Shown here: piece after piece, positions 1 to 6,117 of the stretch | Layout of the letters: each line of letters starts with the position of its first letter | How positions within the stretch are numbered: position 1 is the stretch's first letter | Assembly: GCA_016285215.1 (NCBI GenBank) | Contig: JAEEQI010000121.1 | Coordinates: 1 to 7,235, forward strand | DNA length: 7,235 bases | Source of the DNA: Bacteroidales bacterium | GTDB taxonomy: Bacteria; Bacteroidota; Bacteroidia; Bacteroidales; UBA932 | Reading direction: 5' to 3' | The notes under the pieces: model-generated | What the model was told of the DNA's origin: nothing | Databases searched by the model: none | The model's input: only the letters and a program-made list of their open reading frames with translations | Program-made: the position numbers and the translations under genes

Positions 1-737
1 CCCTGCAGGCCGATGGAAGCCTCCACCACCAGTCCCATCAGACTGCGTAGAGCAGCGTCCGGCACGGTAAAGGTGAAGAGGGACGGCACTGGCGGCACCA
101 TTTCCAGTCCCAGCCCCTCCAAAAACGGCATTCCCTTGGGTGCTCCGCCTGTGGTTACCACCACAAAATCAAACACCTCGCCATTCACCTCAATGCGCGT
201 TGGCTTTGTGGAGTCAGAGGAAAATTGGTTTTTCGCAAAGCCTTGCGAAAAATAATTTTCTTCTGACGGTTGGGGTGAGGGATTGAGTGTAGGCTTCGTG
301 GAGGTTGTGGGAAAAACAACCGGTTGGGCAACAGATACTACCGGTGTTTTTAAGCGTACATCGGCCCCTTTCATGGCTCTTATGAGGGCATGGACTATGT
401 CCTGGGCGTTCTGGCTCTGCGGAAACCAGCAGTGGTCTTCCTGCAGGACGCAGGGGACCCTCTGGCCCTCGAACCACTGGATGGTGTCTTCGTGCGAGAA
501 GGCTTTGAGGGCTCGCTTCATCACGCGCTCGCCGCGGGGGTAAGCCTCTGCCAGCGAACGGATGCCTTCGAAGGAATTGGTGAGATTGCAGCGGCCTCCG
601 CCGGTAATGGCTACCTTGGCGAGGGGCTTGGGACCGGCCTCAAACACGGTTACAGCCAGCTCCGGTGCCAGGCTCCTTAACTGAGCGGCACAAAAACAGC
701 CGGCAGCCCCGGCACCTATGATAGCCACGCTGCGCAT
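1..737 (-). CDS. YhiN/HI0933-family FAD-dependent oxidoreductase, 3'-truncated by window edge
   Basis: N-terminal 245 codons of a flavoprotein read leftward from ATG at 737-735; the C-terminus lies outside the window (the family is usually about 400 residues). Seen: a Rossmann FAD-binding glycine motif GAGAAG at residues 8-13 just after the start, an acidic FEAG at 32-35 ending the second strand, the family signature AITGGGRCNLTN at about 43-54, a second VVVTTGG turn at about 202-208, and VPSLFTF at about 227-233. Known family members include E. coli YhiN and clostridial BaiN, a bile-acid reductase; the substrate here cannot be told. Residues about 138-180 are an extra serine/threonine/proline/asparagine-rich segment encoded by a palindromic repeat (202-328), placed between two beta strands of the FAD domain. 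It is the third gene of a leftward run, 22 nt after the YgjP-like gene, and may also have its own promoter at 744-751. Confidence 0.9.
   Translation of the reverse strand, partial: MRSVAIIGAGAAGCFCAAQLRSLAPELAVTVFEAGPKPLAKVAITGGGRCNLTNSFEGIRSLAEAYPRGERVMKRALKAFSHEDTIQWFEGQRVPCVLQEDHCWFPQSQNAQDIVHALIRAMKGADVRLKTPVVSVAQPVVFPTTSTKPTLNPSPQPSEENYFSQGFAKNQFSSDSTKPTRIEVNGEVFDFVVVTTGGAPKGMPFLEGLGLEMVPPVPSLFTFTVPDAALRSLMGLVVEASIGLQ
202..328. repeat. In-frame modular palindromic repeat, copy 1 (in flavoprotein gene)
   Basis: Plus-strand order: edge GGCTTTGTGGA (202-212); hairpin A with 14-nt arms 213-226 and 254-267, one mismatch, enclosing a 27-nt nested mini-palindrome (229-255); edge GGTTGGG (268-274); 17-nt spacer (275-291); edge GGCTTCGTGGA (292-302); short hairpin B with arms GGTTGT (303-308) and ACAACC (316-321) and a 7-nt loop; edge GGTTGGG (322-328). 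A second copy sits in mutY at 6291-6426 in the same orientation. Exact matches between the copies include 27 nt (206-232 with 6295-6321) and 37 nt (222-258 with 6374-6410). It is translated from the minus strand without a stop, giving QPVVFPTTSTKP, a six-residue linker, then QPSEENYFSQGFAKNQF and SSDSTKP. Outer boundaries are approximate, and I do not recognise the family. Confidence 0.93.
229..255. repeat. 27-nt nested mini-palindrome in hairpin A, copy 1
   Basis: Perfect 10-bp arms TTTTTCGCAA (229-238) and TTGCGAAAAA (243-252) around loop AGCC, followed by TAA. Compared with the simpler hairpin A in mutY (6302-6329), the 27 nt are extra sequence following TTGG in the loop. They add nine residues, YFSQGFAKN, in frame on the minus strand. 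An identical 27-mer is at 6381-6407, there inside hairpin B. The exact insertion point is ambiguous by a few bases because both ends are T/A-rich. Confidence 0.9.
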
Positions 738-743
738 CGTAGA

Positions 744-751
744 CAAAGATA
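744..751 (-). promoter_or_regulatory. Possible Bacteroidota -7 box upstream of the flavoprotein gene
   Basis: The minus strand reads TATCTTTG, matching the Bacteroidota TAnnTTTG -7 consensus, exactly 6 nt before the ATG at 737. This is the same spacing as the box before serB. No convincing TTTG -33 box is seen 19-21 nt upstream, so this may be a weak internal promoter or a chance match in a short intergenic gap. Confidence 0.3.
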
Positions 752-759
752 GTGAAAAA

Positions 760-1164
760 TTAGCTTATTTTGTACTGCTTGATCTGCTTCTCCAAAGCCC
801 GGTGACCGGGGCAGACGGATTCCAGCAAAGCGTGGAACTGGGGACTGTGGTTCAGGTACTTAAGATGACAGAGTTCGTGCAGCATCACATAGTCCTGCAG
901 TTCCTGGGGGAGGGTTACCAGGCGGAGGTTCAGGTTGATATTTCCCAGGCTGCTGCAGCTGCCCCAGTTGGTGCGGTTGTTCTTGATGAATACGCGTTTG
1001 TACTGGAAGCCGTGCTGGGCTGCAAGGGCAGCAAGGCGCGGGGGAAGTTCGGCCTTGGCCTTGGCCCGCATACGCTCCACCTCAGGCGTTACAGGCGCCC
1101 GGCGGGGTTTTCTTCTGAGAATGTAGTAAAGACCCGTGAAAGGGTTTAAGAAGAGCTTACTCAT
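760..1164 (-). CDS. YgjP-like (DUF45) zinc metallopeptidase domain protein
   Basis: A 134-residue protein read leftward. It carries the family's WGSC at residues 67-70, then NINLNLRLV, then the zinc-binding helix HELCH (HExxH, residues 96-100, catalytic Glu 97) and a third His at 106 in NHSPQF. These are hallmarks of the YgjP/DUF45 (WLM/SprT-like) group; E. coli YgjP is about 165 residues, so this version is compact at the N-terminus. Its physiological substrate is unknown. I chose the ATG at 1164-1162 because the only in-frame extension upstream begins with TTG at 1185. The ATG overlaps the end of the preceding CNNM/CBS gene by 8 nt and has a purine-rich GGAGGAAG immediately before it, suggesting translational coupling. 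No signal peptide is seen; the N-terminal half is basic, so the protein is probably cytosolic. Confidence 0.9.
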   Translation of the reverse strand: MSKLFLNPFTGLYYILRRKPRRAPVTPEVERMRAKAKAELPPRLAALAAQHGFQYKRVFIKNNRTNWGSCSSLGNINLNLRLVTLPQELQDYVMLHELCHLKYLNHSPQFHALLESVCPGHRALEKQIKQYKIS

Positions 1165-2218
1165 CTTCCTCCTCCGGCAGCACAATCTGTTTGTACTGGT
1201 TCTTTCGTTTGAGCCAGCGCTCCTTGGCGTACTGCTGCATATCGGTGATGGTGTCGTTCTCGTCTATGATTTCCATACCCAGGATGGTCTCCATAATGTC
1301 TTCCAGCGTAATGATGCCCTGGAAGCAGCCGTAGTCGTCTATGATGAGGGCAATCTGGTCCTTGGTCTTGAGTAGGCTTTCCCAGATATCCGAGACGGAG
1401 GTTTCTTCGTGGAAGGCCGCAATCTTGCGCTTGATGCTCTTCAGGCGCATATCAAATTTGTCTTCGGCCAGATTCTCCAAGGCATCGTAGCGGAGGATGT
1501 AGCCGGTGATGTATTCCGGGGAATCTGCGTACACCGGGATGCGGCTGTTGTGGGAGAGGTCGTCCTGCTTGTAGAACTGGCGCAGCGTCATACTTTCCGG
1601 GGCTATGGCGGCCACAATGCGGGGCGTCATAATGTCGTAGGCCTTGATGTCGTCCAGTTTGATGATGTTCTGGATAACCTTGTTTTCGCTGTTGTCCAGC
1701 ACGCCTTCTTCTTCACCCATATTGGCCATGGCGCTCACTTCCTCGCGGGAGATGCCCAGGTCCGGGTCTTCGTCCGATATGGTGTTGTGCAGTTTGTCAA
1801 TGATCCAGACAATGGGGTAGAGCAGGTACACCAGGAAGTTCATGATGGAAGAGAGCCACAGGAGGTTCTTCCAGTGCGAGGTGCCAATGGTTTTGGGAAC
1901 GATTTCCGAGAAAACGAGGATGAGCAGCGTCATAATGGCGCTGATGATGCCAAACCAGTGGTCTCCGGACAGGAGCGTGGCCTGATGGCCCACAGCGGCG
2001 GCACCCAGGGTATTGGCAATGGTATTGAGGGAGAGGATGGCACTCAGCGGACGGTCCGGGTCCTGCTTGAACTTCATCATAAGGGATGCATACTTGTCTC
2101 CTTCGTCCTCCTTCATAGTGATATAGGAGATGGGGGTGGACATAAGCACCGATTCCAGCAGGGAGCAGAGGAAAGAGATGCCCATAGTCAGCAGCAAGTA
2201 TATGATGAGTAGTGTCAT
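1157..2218 (-). CDS. CNNM/DUF21 and CBS-pair membrane protein (hemolysin C/CorC-like), no C-terminal CorC_HlyC domain
   Basis: A 353-residue membrane protein. Residues 1 to about 145 form a CNNM (DUF21) transmembrane domain with hydrophobic segments at about 3-25, 58-80, 90-108 and 118-142, and the conserved SEIVPKTIG at 104-112. A linker rich in Glu (EEEG) leads to a CBS pair: MTPR at 197-200 opens the first CBS, and DDYGCFQGIITLEDIMETILG at about 294-314 closes the second. The family is annotated as hemolysin or magnesium/cobalt efflux and is related to CNNM/CorB Mg2+ transporters; transport here is inferred. The chain ends about 35 residues after the CBS pair in a charged tail, so the C-terminal CorC_HlyC domain found in many homologues (over 400 residues) is missing. 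The start is the ATG at 2218-2216; an upstream in-frame TTG at 2224 is less likely. It is first gene of the leftward run. Confidence 0.92.
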   Translation of the reverse strand: MTLLIIYLLLTMGISFLCSLLESVLMSTPISYITMKEDEGDKYASLMMKFKQDPDRPLSAILSLNTIANTLGAAAVGHQATLLSGDHWFGIISAIMTLLILVFSEIVPKTIGTSHWKNLLWLSSIMNFLVYLLYPIVWIIDKLHNTISDEDPDLGISREEVSAMANMGEEEGVLDNSENKVIQNIIKLDDIKAYDIMTPRIVAAIAPESMTLRQFYKQDDLSHNSRIPVYADSPEYITGYILRYDALENLAEDKFDMRLKSIKRKIAAFHEETSVSDIWESLLKTKDQIALIIDDYGCFQGIITLEDIMETILGMEIIDENDTITDMQQYAKERWLKRKNQYKQIVLPEEEDE

Positions 2219-2234
2219 AGTCAAAAATCAATTC

Positions 2235-2264
2235 GCAAATTTACAGAATAAATCTTAAATTTGC
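2235..2264. promoter_or_regulatory. Divergent promoter region with mirrored -7 boxes
   Basis: A 9-bp perfect inverted repeat, GCAAATTTA (2235-2243) and TAAATTTGC (2256-2264), separated by 12 nt. Each arm contains a Bacteroidota -7 box, TAAATTTG: on the plus strand at 2256-2263, ending 6 nt before the serB ATG, and on the minus strand at 2243-2236, ending 17 nt before the CNNM/CBS ATG. For the plus promoter, TTCG at 2232-2235 lies 20 nt upstream, a partial match to the TTTG -33 box. The minus -33 box is not obvious. The symmetry could also serve as an operator. The serB transcript would have almost no leader. Confidence 0.55.
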
Positions 2265-2269
2265 ATATT

Positions 2270-3499
2270 ATGGACAAAGAACAGATTCTTATTCGCATAT
2301 CCGGAAAAGACCAGATAGGTCTGACCGCCTCCATTATGAGCATCCTGGCGCGCTACGACGCCCAGATTCTGGATATAGGCCAGGCCGATATCCACAGCAC
2401 CCTGTCGCTGGGCATCCTCATCCGCATAGATGAGAATGTATCGGGCCAGGTTATGAAGGAACTCCTGTTCAAGGCAACGGAACTGGGCGTTGTCATTGGC
2501 TTTGAACCCATCTCGGACGAAGATTACGAAGCCTGGGCCGGCCGCCAGGGAAAAAACCGCTACATCCTAACGGTAATAGGCCGAAGCCTTAGCGCTCGCC
2601 AGATTCAGGCAGCCTCGGAAGTCATTAGCAATCACGGCCTTAATATAGATGCCATCAAGCGTCTGACGGGCCGAATGAGCGTGATGCACCCGGAGCGCAA
2701 CGTCCGTGCCTGCGTAGAATTCTCGGTGCGAGGCAATCTGGAAAACCGGGCCGAAATGCAGCGTTCCCTAATGCATCTGAGCTCCCAGACGGGTATGGAC
2801 TTCTCTTTCCAGAAAGACGATATGTACCGCCGTATGCGCCGCCTCATCTGCTTTGATATGGACTCCACCCTTATCCAGACGGAGTGCATAGACGAGCTGG
2901 CCCGCCGCCACGGAGTGGGCGACAAGGTGGCCGCCATCACGGAGCGCGCTATGCGAGGAGAGATTGATTTCAAGGAAAGCTTCACCGAGAGGGTTGCTTT
3001 ACTTAAAGGATTGGATATATCTGTAATGCAAGACATTGCAGATAATCTTCCCATTACGGAAGGAACGGACCGCCTGATGTCCGTCCTCAAAACCTGCGGC
3101 TATAAGATTGCCATTCTCAGCGGTGGCTTTACCTTCTTTGGAGAGCACCTGCAGCGCAAGTATGGCATTGACTACGTATACGCCAACGAACTGGAAGTGG
3201 GAGAGGACGGCAAGCTTACCGGCCGTTATGTGGGAGACATCGTGGACGGCCGCCGCAAGGCAGACCTCCTCAAGCTCATAGCCCAGACCGAACACGTGAA
3301 CCTGGCCCAGACCATAGCCGTGGGAGACGGTGCCAACGACCTCCCTATGCTGCTGGAAGCCGGCCTGGGCATTGCCTTCCACGCCAAACCCCGCGTGAAG
3401 AAGGAGGCGCAGCAGAGTATCAGTACCGTGGGCCTCGATGGCGTACTCTATTTCTTAGGATTCAAGGATTCCCATCTGGGAGAACAAGGTAAATTATGA
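2270..3499 (+). CDS. serB: Phosphoserine phosphatase with two N-terminal ACT domains
   Basis: A 409-residue cytosolic enzyme that would hydrolyse O-phospho-L-serine to serine, the last step of the phosphorylated serine pathway. Residues about 4-80 and 96-175 look like two ACT-type ligand-binding domains (IRISGKDQIGLTASI, then YILTVIGRSLSARQI). The HAD phosphatase domain follows: motif I DMDST at 196-200 with nucleophile Asp196 and acid/base Asp198, substrate-specificity region TECIDELA at 204-211, motif II SGG at 284-286, a candidate motif III Lys at 330 in GRRKADLL, and motif IV GDGANDLPM at 352-360. All catalytic residues appear intact. The start is the ATG at 2270; an in-frame TTG at 2261 overlaps the -7 box and is unlikely. 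The stop overlaps the downstream channel start as ATGA, so the two are probably translated in a coupled way. Confidence 0.96.
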   Translation: MDKEQILIRISGKDQIGLTASIMSILARYDAQILDIGQADIHSTLSLGILIRIDENVSGQVMKELLFKATELGVVIGFEPISDEDYEAWAGRQGKNRYILTVIGRSLSARQIQAASEVISNHGLNIDAIKRLTGRMSVMHPERNVRACVEFSVRGNLENRAEMQRSLMHLSSQTGMDFSFQKDDMYRRMRRLICFDMDSTLIQTECIDELARRHGVGDKVAAITERAMRGEIDFKESFTERVALLKGLDISVMQDIADNLPITEGTDRLMSVLKTCGYKIAILSGGFTFFGEHLQRKYGIDYVYANELEVGEDGKLTGRYVGDIVDGRRKADLLKLIAQTEHVNLAQTIAVGDGANDLPMLLEAGLGIAFHAKPRVKKEAQQSISTVGLDGVLYFLGFKDSHLGEQGKL

Positions 3500-6117
3500 G
3501 TAAAAAACGCATAGCTGCCGTTCTGCTGTCGCTTCTTATGATTATCGGCCCGGTTTGGGCTGTGTTCAAGGAGGATAATCTGAACCACACGCTCTCCGTG
3601 CTCCTGATGGAGCTGAAAGAAACCTACACCGGGCTTCTCAGGTTCAGCGGAAGCGCCGAAAAACGCATCGAAGAGCAGCATCAGCGTCTGGTAGAGCTCA
3701 TTGACGAATGCAACGAATTGTCCGTGATGCTCTATTCCCAGGCTTCTGAGAACACTTTTGACCTGACTTTCGCCCTGAACGAGGTCACCAAACAGTATGA
3801 GAGCTTCAAGGGGAACAATACGCCGTATGCCACGGTAAAAGAAAACCTGACCACCGAAATGGAAAGGTATAACCGCCTGGTGATTACCCTGCGGAAGATG
3901 CCCCCGGAGCGCACGGCGGAGGAGATTGTGCAGAATGCCCAGGTGACCGTTGCGCTGGATTCGGCCAGCAATGCCTTGGCGTCGGTGGATTCGCTCATCC
4001 TCTTTGCCCCGGAGTTTGCCCGCAACGAGTACGACATGAAAATGGACAGTGCTACAGTAGCGGTCCGGGACAGCTGCCTGTTTGTGGCAGAGCAGATTGT
4101 GGCCTACTACTGGGAGCAGCTGCAGCAGATAGACAGGGACAATGAGTATTATGAGCAGACCGACGAACGCCTCCGCGGCGCATACGACTATGCGCAGGAG
4201 CGTTATGCCGCCGTCCAGCAAAAGCTTTTTGTGAAGGGGCAGGGGAATTACTTCAAGACTTTGAAGCGTTTTCCTTCCCGCTTCGCCCGTGCCGTGGCCG
4301 ATGTGAGAAGTCGTTACAGCCTTAACGTCAACCGTTCTGAAAAAGCCGTGGAGAGTTCGTGGAGAGGCCCCATCGTCTATTTCTACTCCTTCATGCTCCT
4401 GTTTGTGCTGGGGCTGGCCACCTTGTTTTCCACACTGATCGTGAACCGGGGCCTGGTCCGCAGCCGCATAGGTAAGACAGAATGGTTCCAGGAGCACAAG
4501 GGTATGGTGATAGCCATCCTGGGCGTCTTCCTCTTTGGTGTTTTTCTCTTCTTCAACAGTAGGGTCAGCCCCAATACCTTTATTGTGCGCTCTTCCAAGA
4601 TGATGGGAGATTTTGCCTGGCTCATTGCGGCTATCTTTGTGTCCATGCTCATCCGCCTGGATAAGCCTCAGATCAAAGGGACGCTGGTAGCCTATCTGCC
4701 CACGCTCCTGATGGCGTTTATCATCGTTTACTTCCGCATCATTTTCATTCCCAACAGCGTTATCAACCTGTTGTTCCCGGGGTTGCTGCTCATCTTTACC
4801 GTATGGCAGATTGTCGTGAATGTGAGGAAATCGGCCCATGAAGACAAGGGAGACCGCGTCCTTTTGTGGGTGGGTGCGGTTGTAATGGCCGTTGCCACCC
4901 TTATTTCCTGGGCCGGCGTGGTGATGGGCTCCCTGCTGCTCCTTATCTGGTGGATCTTCCAGCTGGCATTGCTGGAGGCCCTCATTGCCATTTCGGAGCT
5001 GCTGAAGCGCTATTATTTCAGCCGTGTCTCCCAGCGGATGAGCGAATACAAGCACAAGAATCCTCTGATGCCCCTTTCCTATAGCGTCAAAGGTTCTTTC
5101 ATCGCCGTGACCTGGCTGGATGATCTCCTGAGGATGACGGTGATCCCCTTATTATATATATGGTCTTTCCCAGCCGCTGTTTTCATGGCGTGTAATGTAT
5201 TTAATTTCAATACGGTAGCTAAGAATATCTTCTTTACTCCTTTCGTTGCCGCCGCCCCTGGGGAAGAGTCGGGGATTACTATTTCCCTGTTCCTCATCCT
5301 CCTCATTGCCAGCCTGTTTTTTGTGTTCCGCTACGTTGTGTATGCGGGCAAAGCTTTCTTCCGGGTGGCCAAGACTTCGGTTGCCATCCGAAAACTGGGA
5401 GATAACGTACTGTTCAAGGAGACGGATATCAATTTTAACCTGGCCAACAACATTATTTCCCTGTTCTCTTGGGGCCTATACGTAATCATCATCTTCCTTC
5501 TGCTCAAGATTCCTGCCTCCGGCCTGGCGCTGGTTTCAACGGGCCTGGCCACTGGTCTGGGCTTCGCTATGAAGGACATCCTGAATAACTTCTTTTATGG
5601 GGTCCAGCTCATGGGAGGCCGTGTGCGTGTGGGGGATGTGGTAGAATGTGACGGAATCCGGGGTACCGTGGTGGGGCTTTCCTACCAGACCACCCAGATA
5701 GAGGCAATGGACAGTTCCATTATGTTCTTTACCAATTCGGCCCTCTTTAACAAGAACTTCAAGAACCTTACCCGCAACAATTCTTACCAGCTGGTCAACT
5801 TCAAGGTGGGCGTGAAATATGGGACGGACGTTGAAAAAGCCCGTAAGGTTGTGGCAGACGCTCTGACACCCCTCATGGTCACGGACAAATACGGACGGGA
5901 TGTGGTGGACAAGAAATTCGGGATCGTGGTCCGTGTGGACGATTTTGCAGACAGCTCGGTGGTTCTCAACGTGCTGGTGAAGGTCACGGTGGAATCTTAC
6001 GCCTCGTTCCCGGCCAAGGCCCGCGAGGCCGTCTATAAGGCCTTCGGCGAGAACGGAATCGAGATTCCTTTCCCGCAGCAGGATCTGTATATCAAGGAAG
6101 TACCTCCTACGAAATAG
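3496..6117 (+). CDS. Large multi-domain MscS-family mechanosensitive channel
   Basis: An 873-residue inner-membrane protein. Residues 1-22 look like a signal peptide ending VWA, followed by a roughly 265-residue helical, charged, presumably periplasmic region (about 25-290). Hydrophobic segments follow at about 293-316, 337-353, 373-387, 396-417, 421-441, 455-473, 476-500, 545-565, 594-614 and 652-670. The last is followed by the pore-lining helix 674-700 (GLALVSTGLATGLGFAMKD), with small-residue packing typical of MscS TM3. The beta domain (VRVGDVVECDGIRGTVVGLS, 710-729) and alpha/beta domain end in GIEIPFPQQD at 854-863, the classic MscS terminus. This architecture resembles long MscS paralogues such as MscK/MscM-type proteins. 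The inferred role is release of solutes on hypo-osmotic shock. It starts within the serB stop (ATGA) and overlaps mutY tail-to-tail by 11 nt. Confidence 0.94.
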   Translation: MSKKRIAAVLLSLLMIIGPVWAVFKEDNLNHTLSVLLMELKETYTGLLRFSGSAEKRIEEQHQRLVELIDECNELSVMLYSQASENTFDLTFALNEVTKQYESFKGNNTPYATVKENLTTEMERYNRLVITLRKMPPERTAEEIVQNAQVTVALDSASNALASVDSLILFAPEFARNEYDMKMDSATVAVRDSCLFVAEQIVAYYWEQLQQIDRDNEYYEQTDERLRGAYDYAQERYAAVQQKLFVKGQGNYFKTLKRFPSRFARAVADVRSRYSLNVNRSEKAVESSWRGPIVYFYSFMLLFVLGLATLFSTLIVNRGLVRSRIGKTEWFQEHKGMVIAILGVFLFGVFLFFNSRVSPNTFIVRSSKMMGDFAWLIAAIFVSMLIRLDKPQIKGTLVAYLPTLLMAFIIVYFRIIFIPNSVINLLFPGLLLIFTVWQIVVNVRKSAHEDKGDRVLLWVGAVVMAVATLISWAGVVMGSLLLLIWWIFQLALLEALIAISELLKRYYFSRVSQRMSEYKHKNPLMPLSYSVKGSFIAVTWLDDLLRMTVIPLLYIWSFPAAVFMACNVFNFNTVAKNIFFTPFVAAAPGEESGITISLFLILLIASLFFVFRYVVYAGKAFFRVAKTSVAIRKLGDNVLFKETDINFNLANNIISLFSWGLYVIIIFLLLKIPASGLALVSTGLATGLGFAMKDILNNFFYGVQLMGGRVRVGDVVECDGIRGTVVGLSYQTTQIEAMDSSIMFFTNSALFNKNFKNLTRNNSYQLVNFKVGVKYGTDVEKARKVVADALTPLMVTDKYGRDVVDKKFGIVVRVDDFADSSVVLNVLVKVTVESYASFPAKAREAVYKAFGENGIEIPFPQQDLYIKEVPPTK

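Noticed and set aside
13..255. 80-codon plus-strand open frame ending in the repeat
   Set aside because: It is antisense to the flavoprotein gene; its end is merely the TAA of the nested palindrome read on the other strand.
202..328. CRISPR array or transcription terminator as the explanation for the hairpins
   Set aside because: There are only two modules per site, not regularly repeated units with spacers, and they lie inside intact coding sequence with no terminator-like GC stem and U tract at a gene end.
1165..1185. Longer YgjP-like start at 1185 (would add seven residues)
   Set aside because: The codon is TTG, the extension lies wholly inside the upstream gene, and the ATG at 1164 has a purine-rich upstream stretch and family-like start.
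1409..2212. 267-codon plus-strand open frame opposite the CNNM/CBS gene
   Set aside because: The minus-strand frame has clear CNNM and CBS motifs; the plus frame has none and is a shadow.
2219..2224. Upstream TTG start for the CNNM/CBS gene
   Set aside because: It adds only two residues; the ATG at 2218 directly precedes the hydrophobic first helix and is the more probable start.
3448..5055. 535-codon open frame on the minus strand opposite the channel gene
   Set aside because: It lies antisense to a clearly conserved MscS-family protein, shows biased His/Gln/Gly composition without any recognisable domain, and is a frame shadow.
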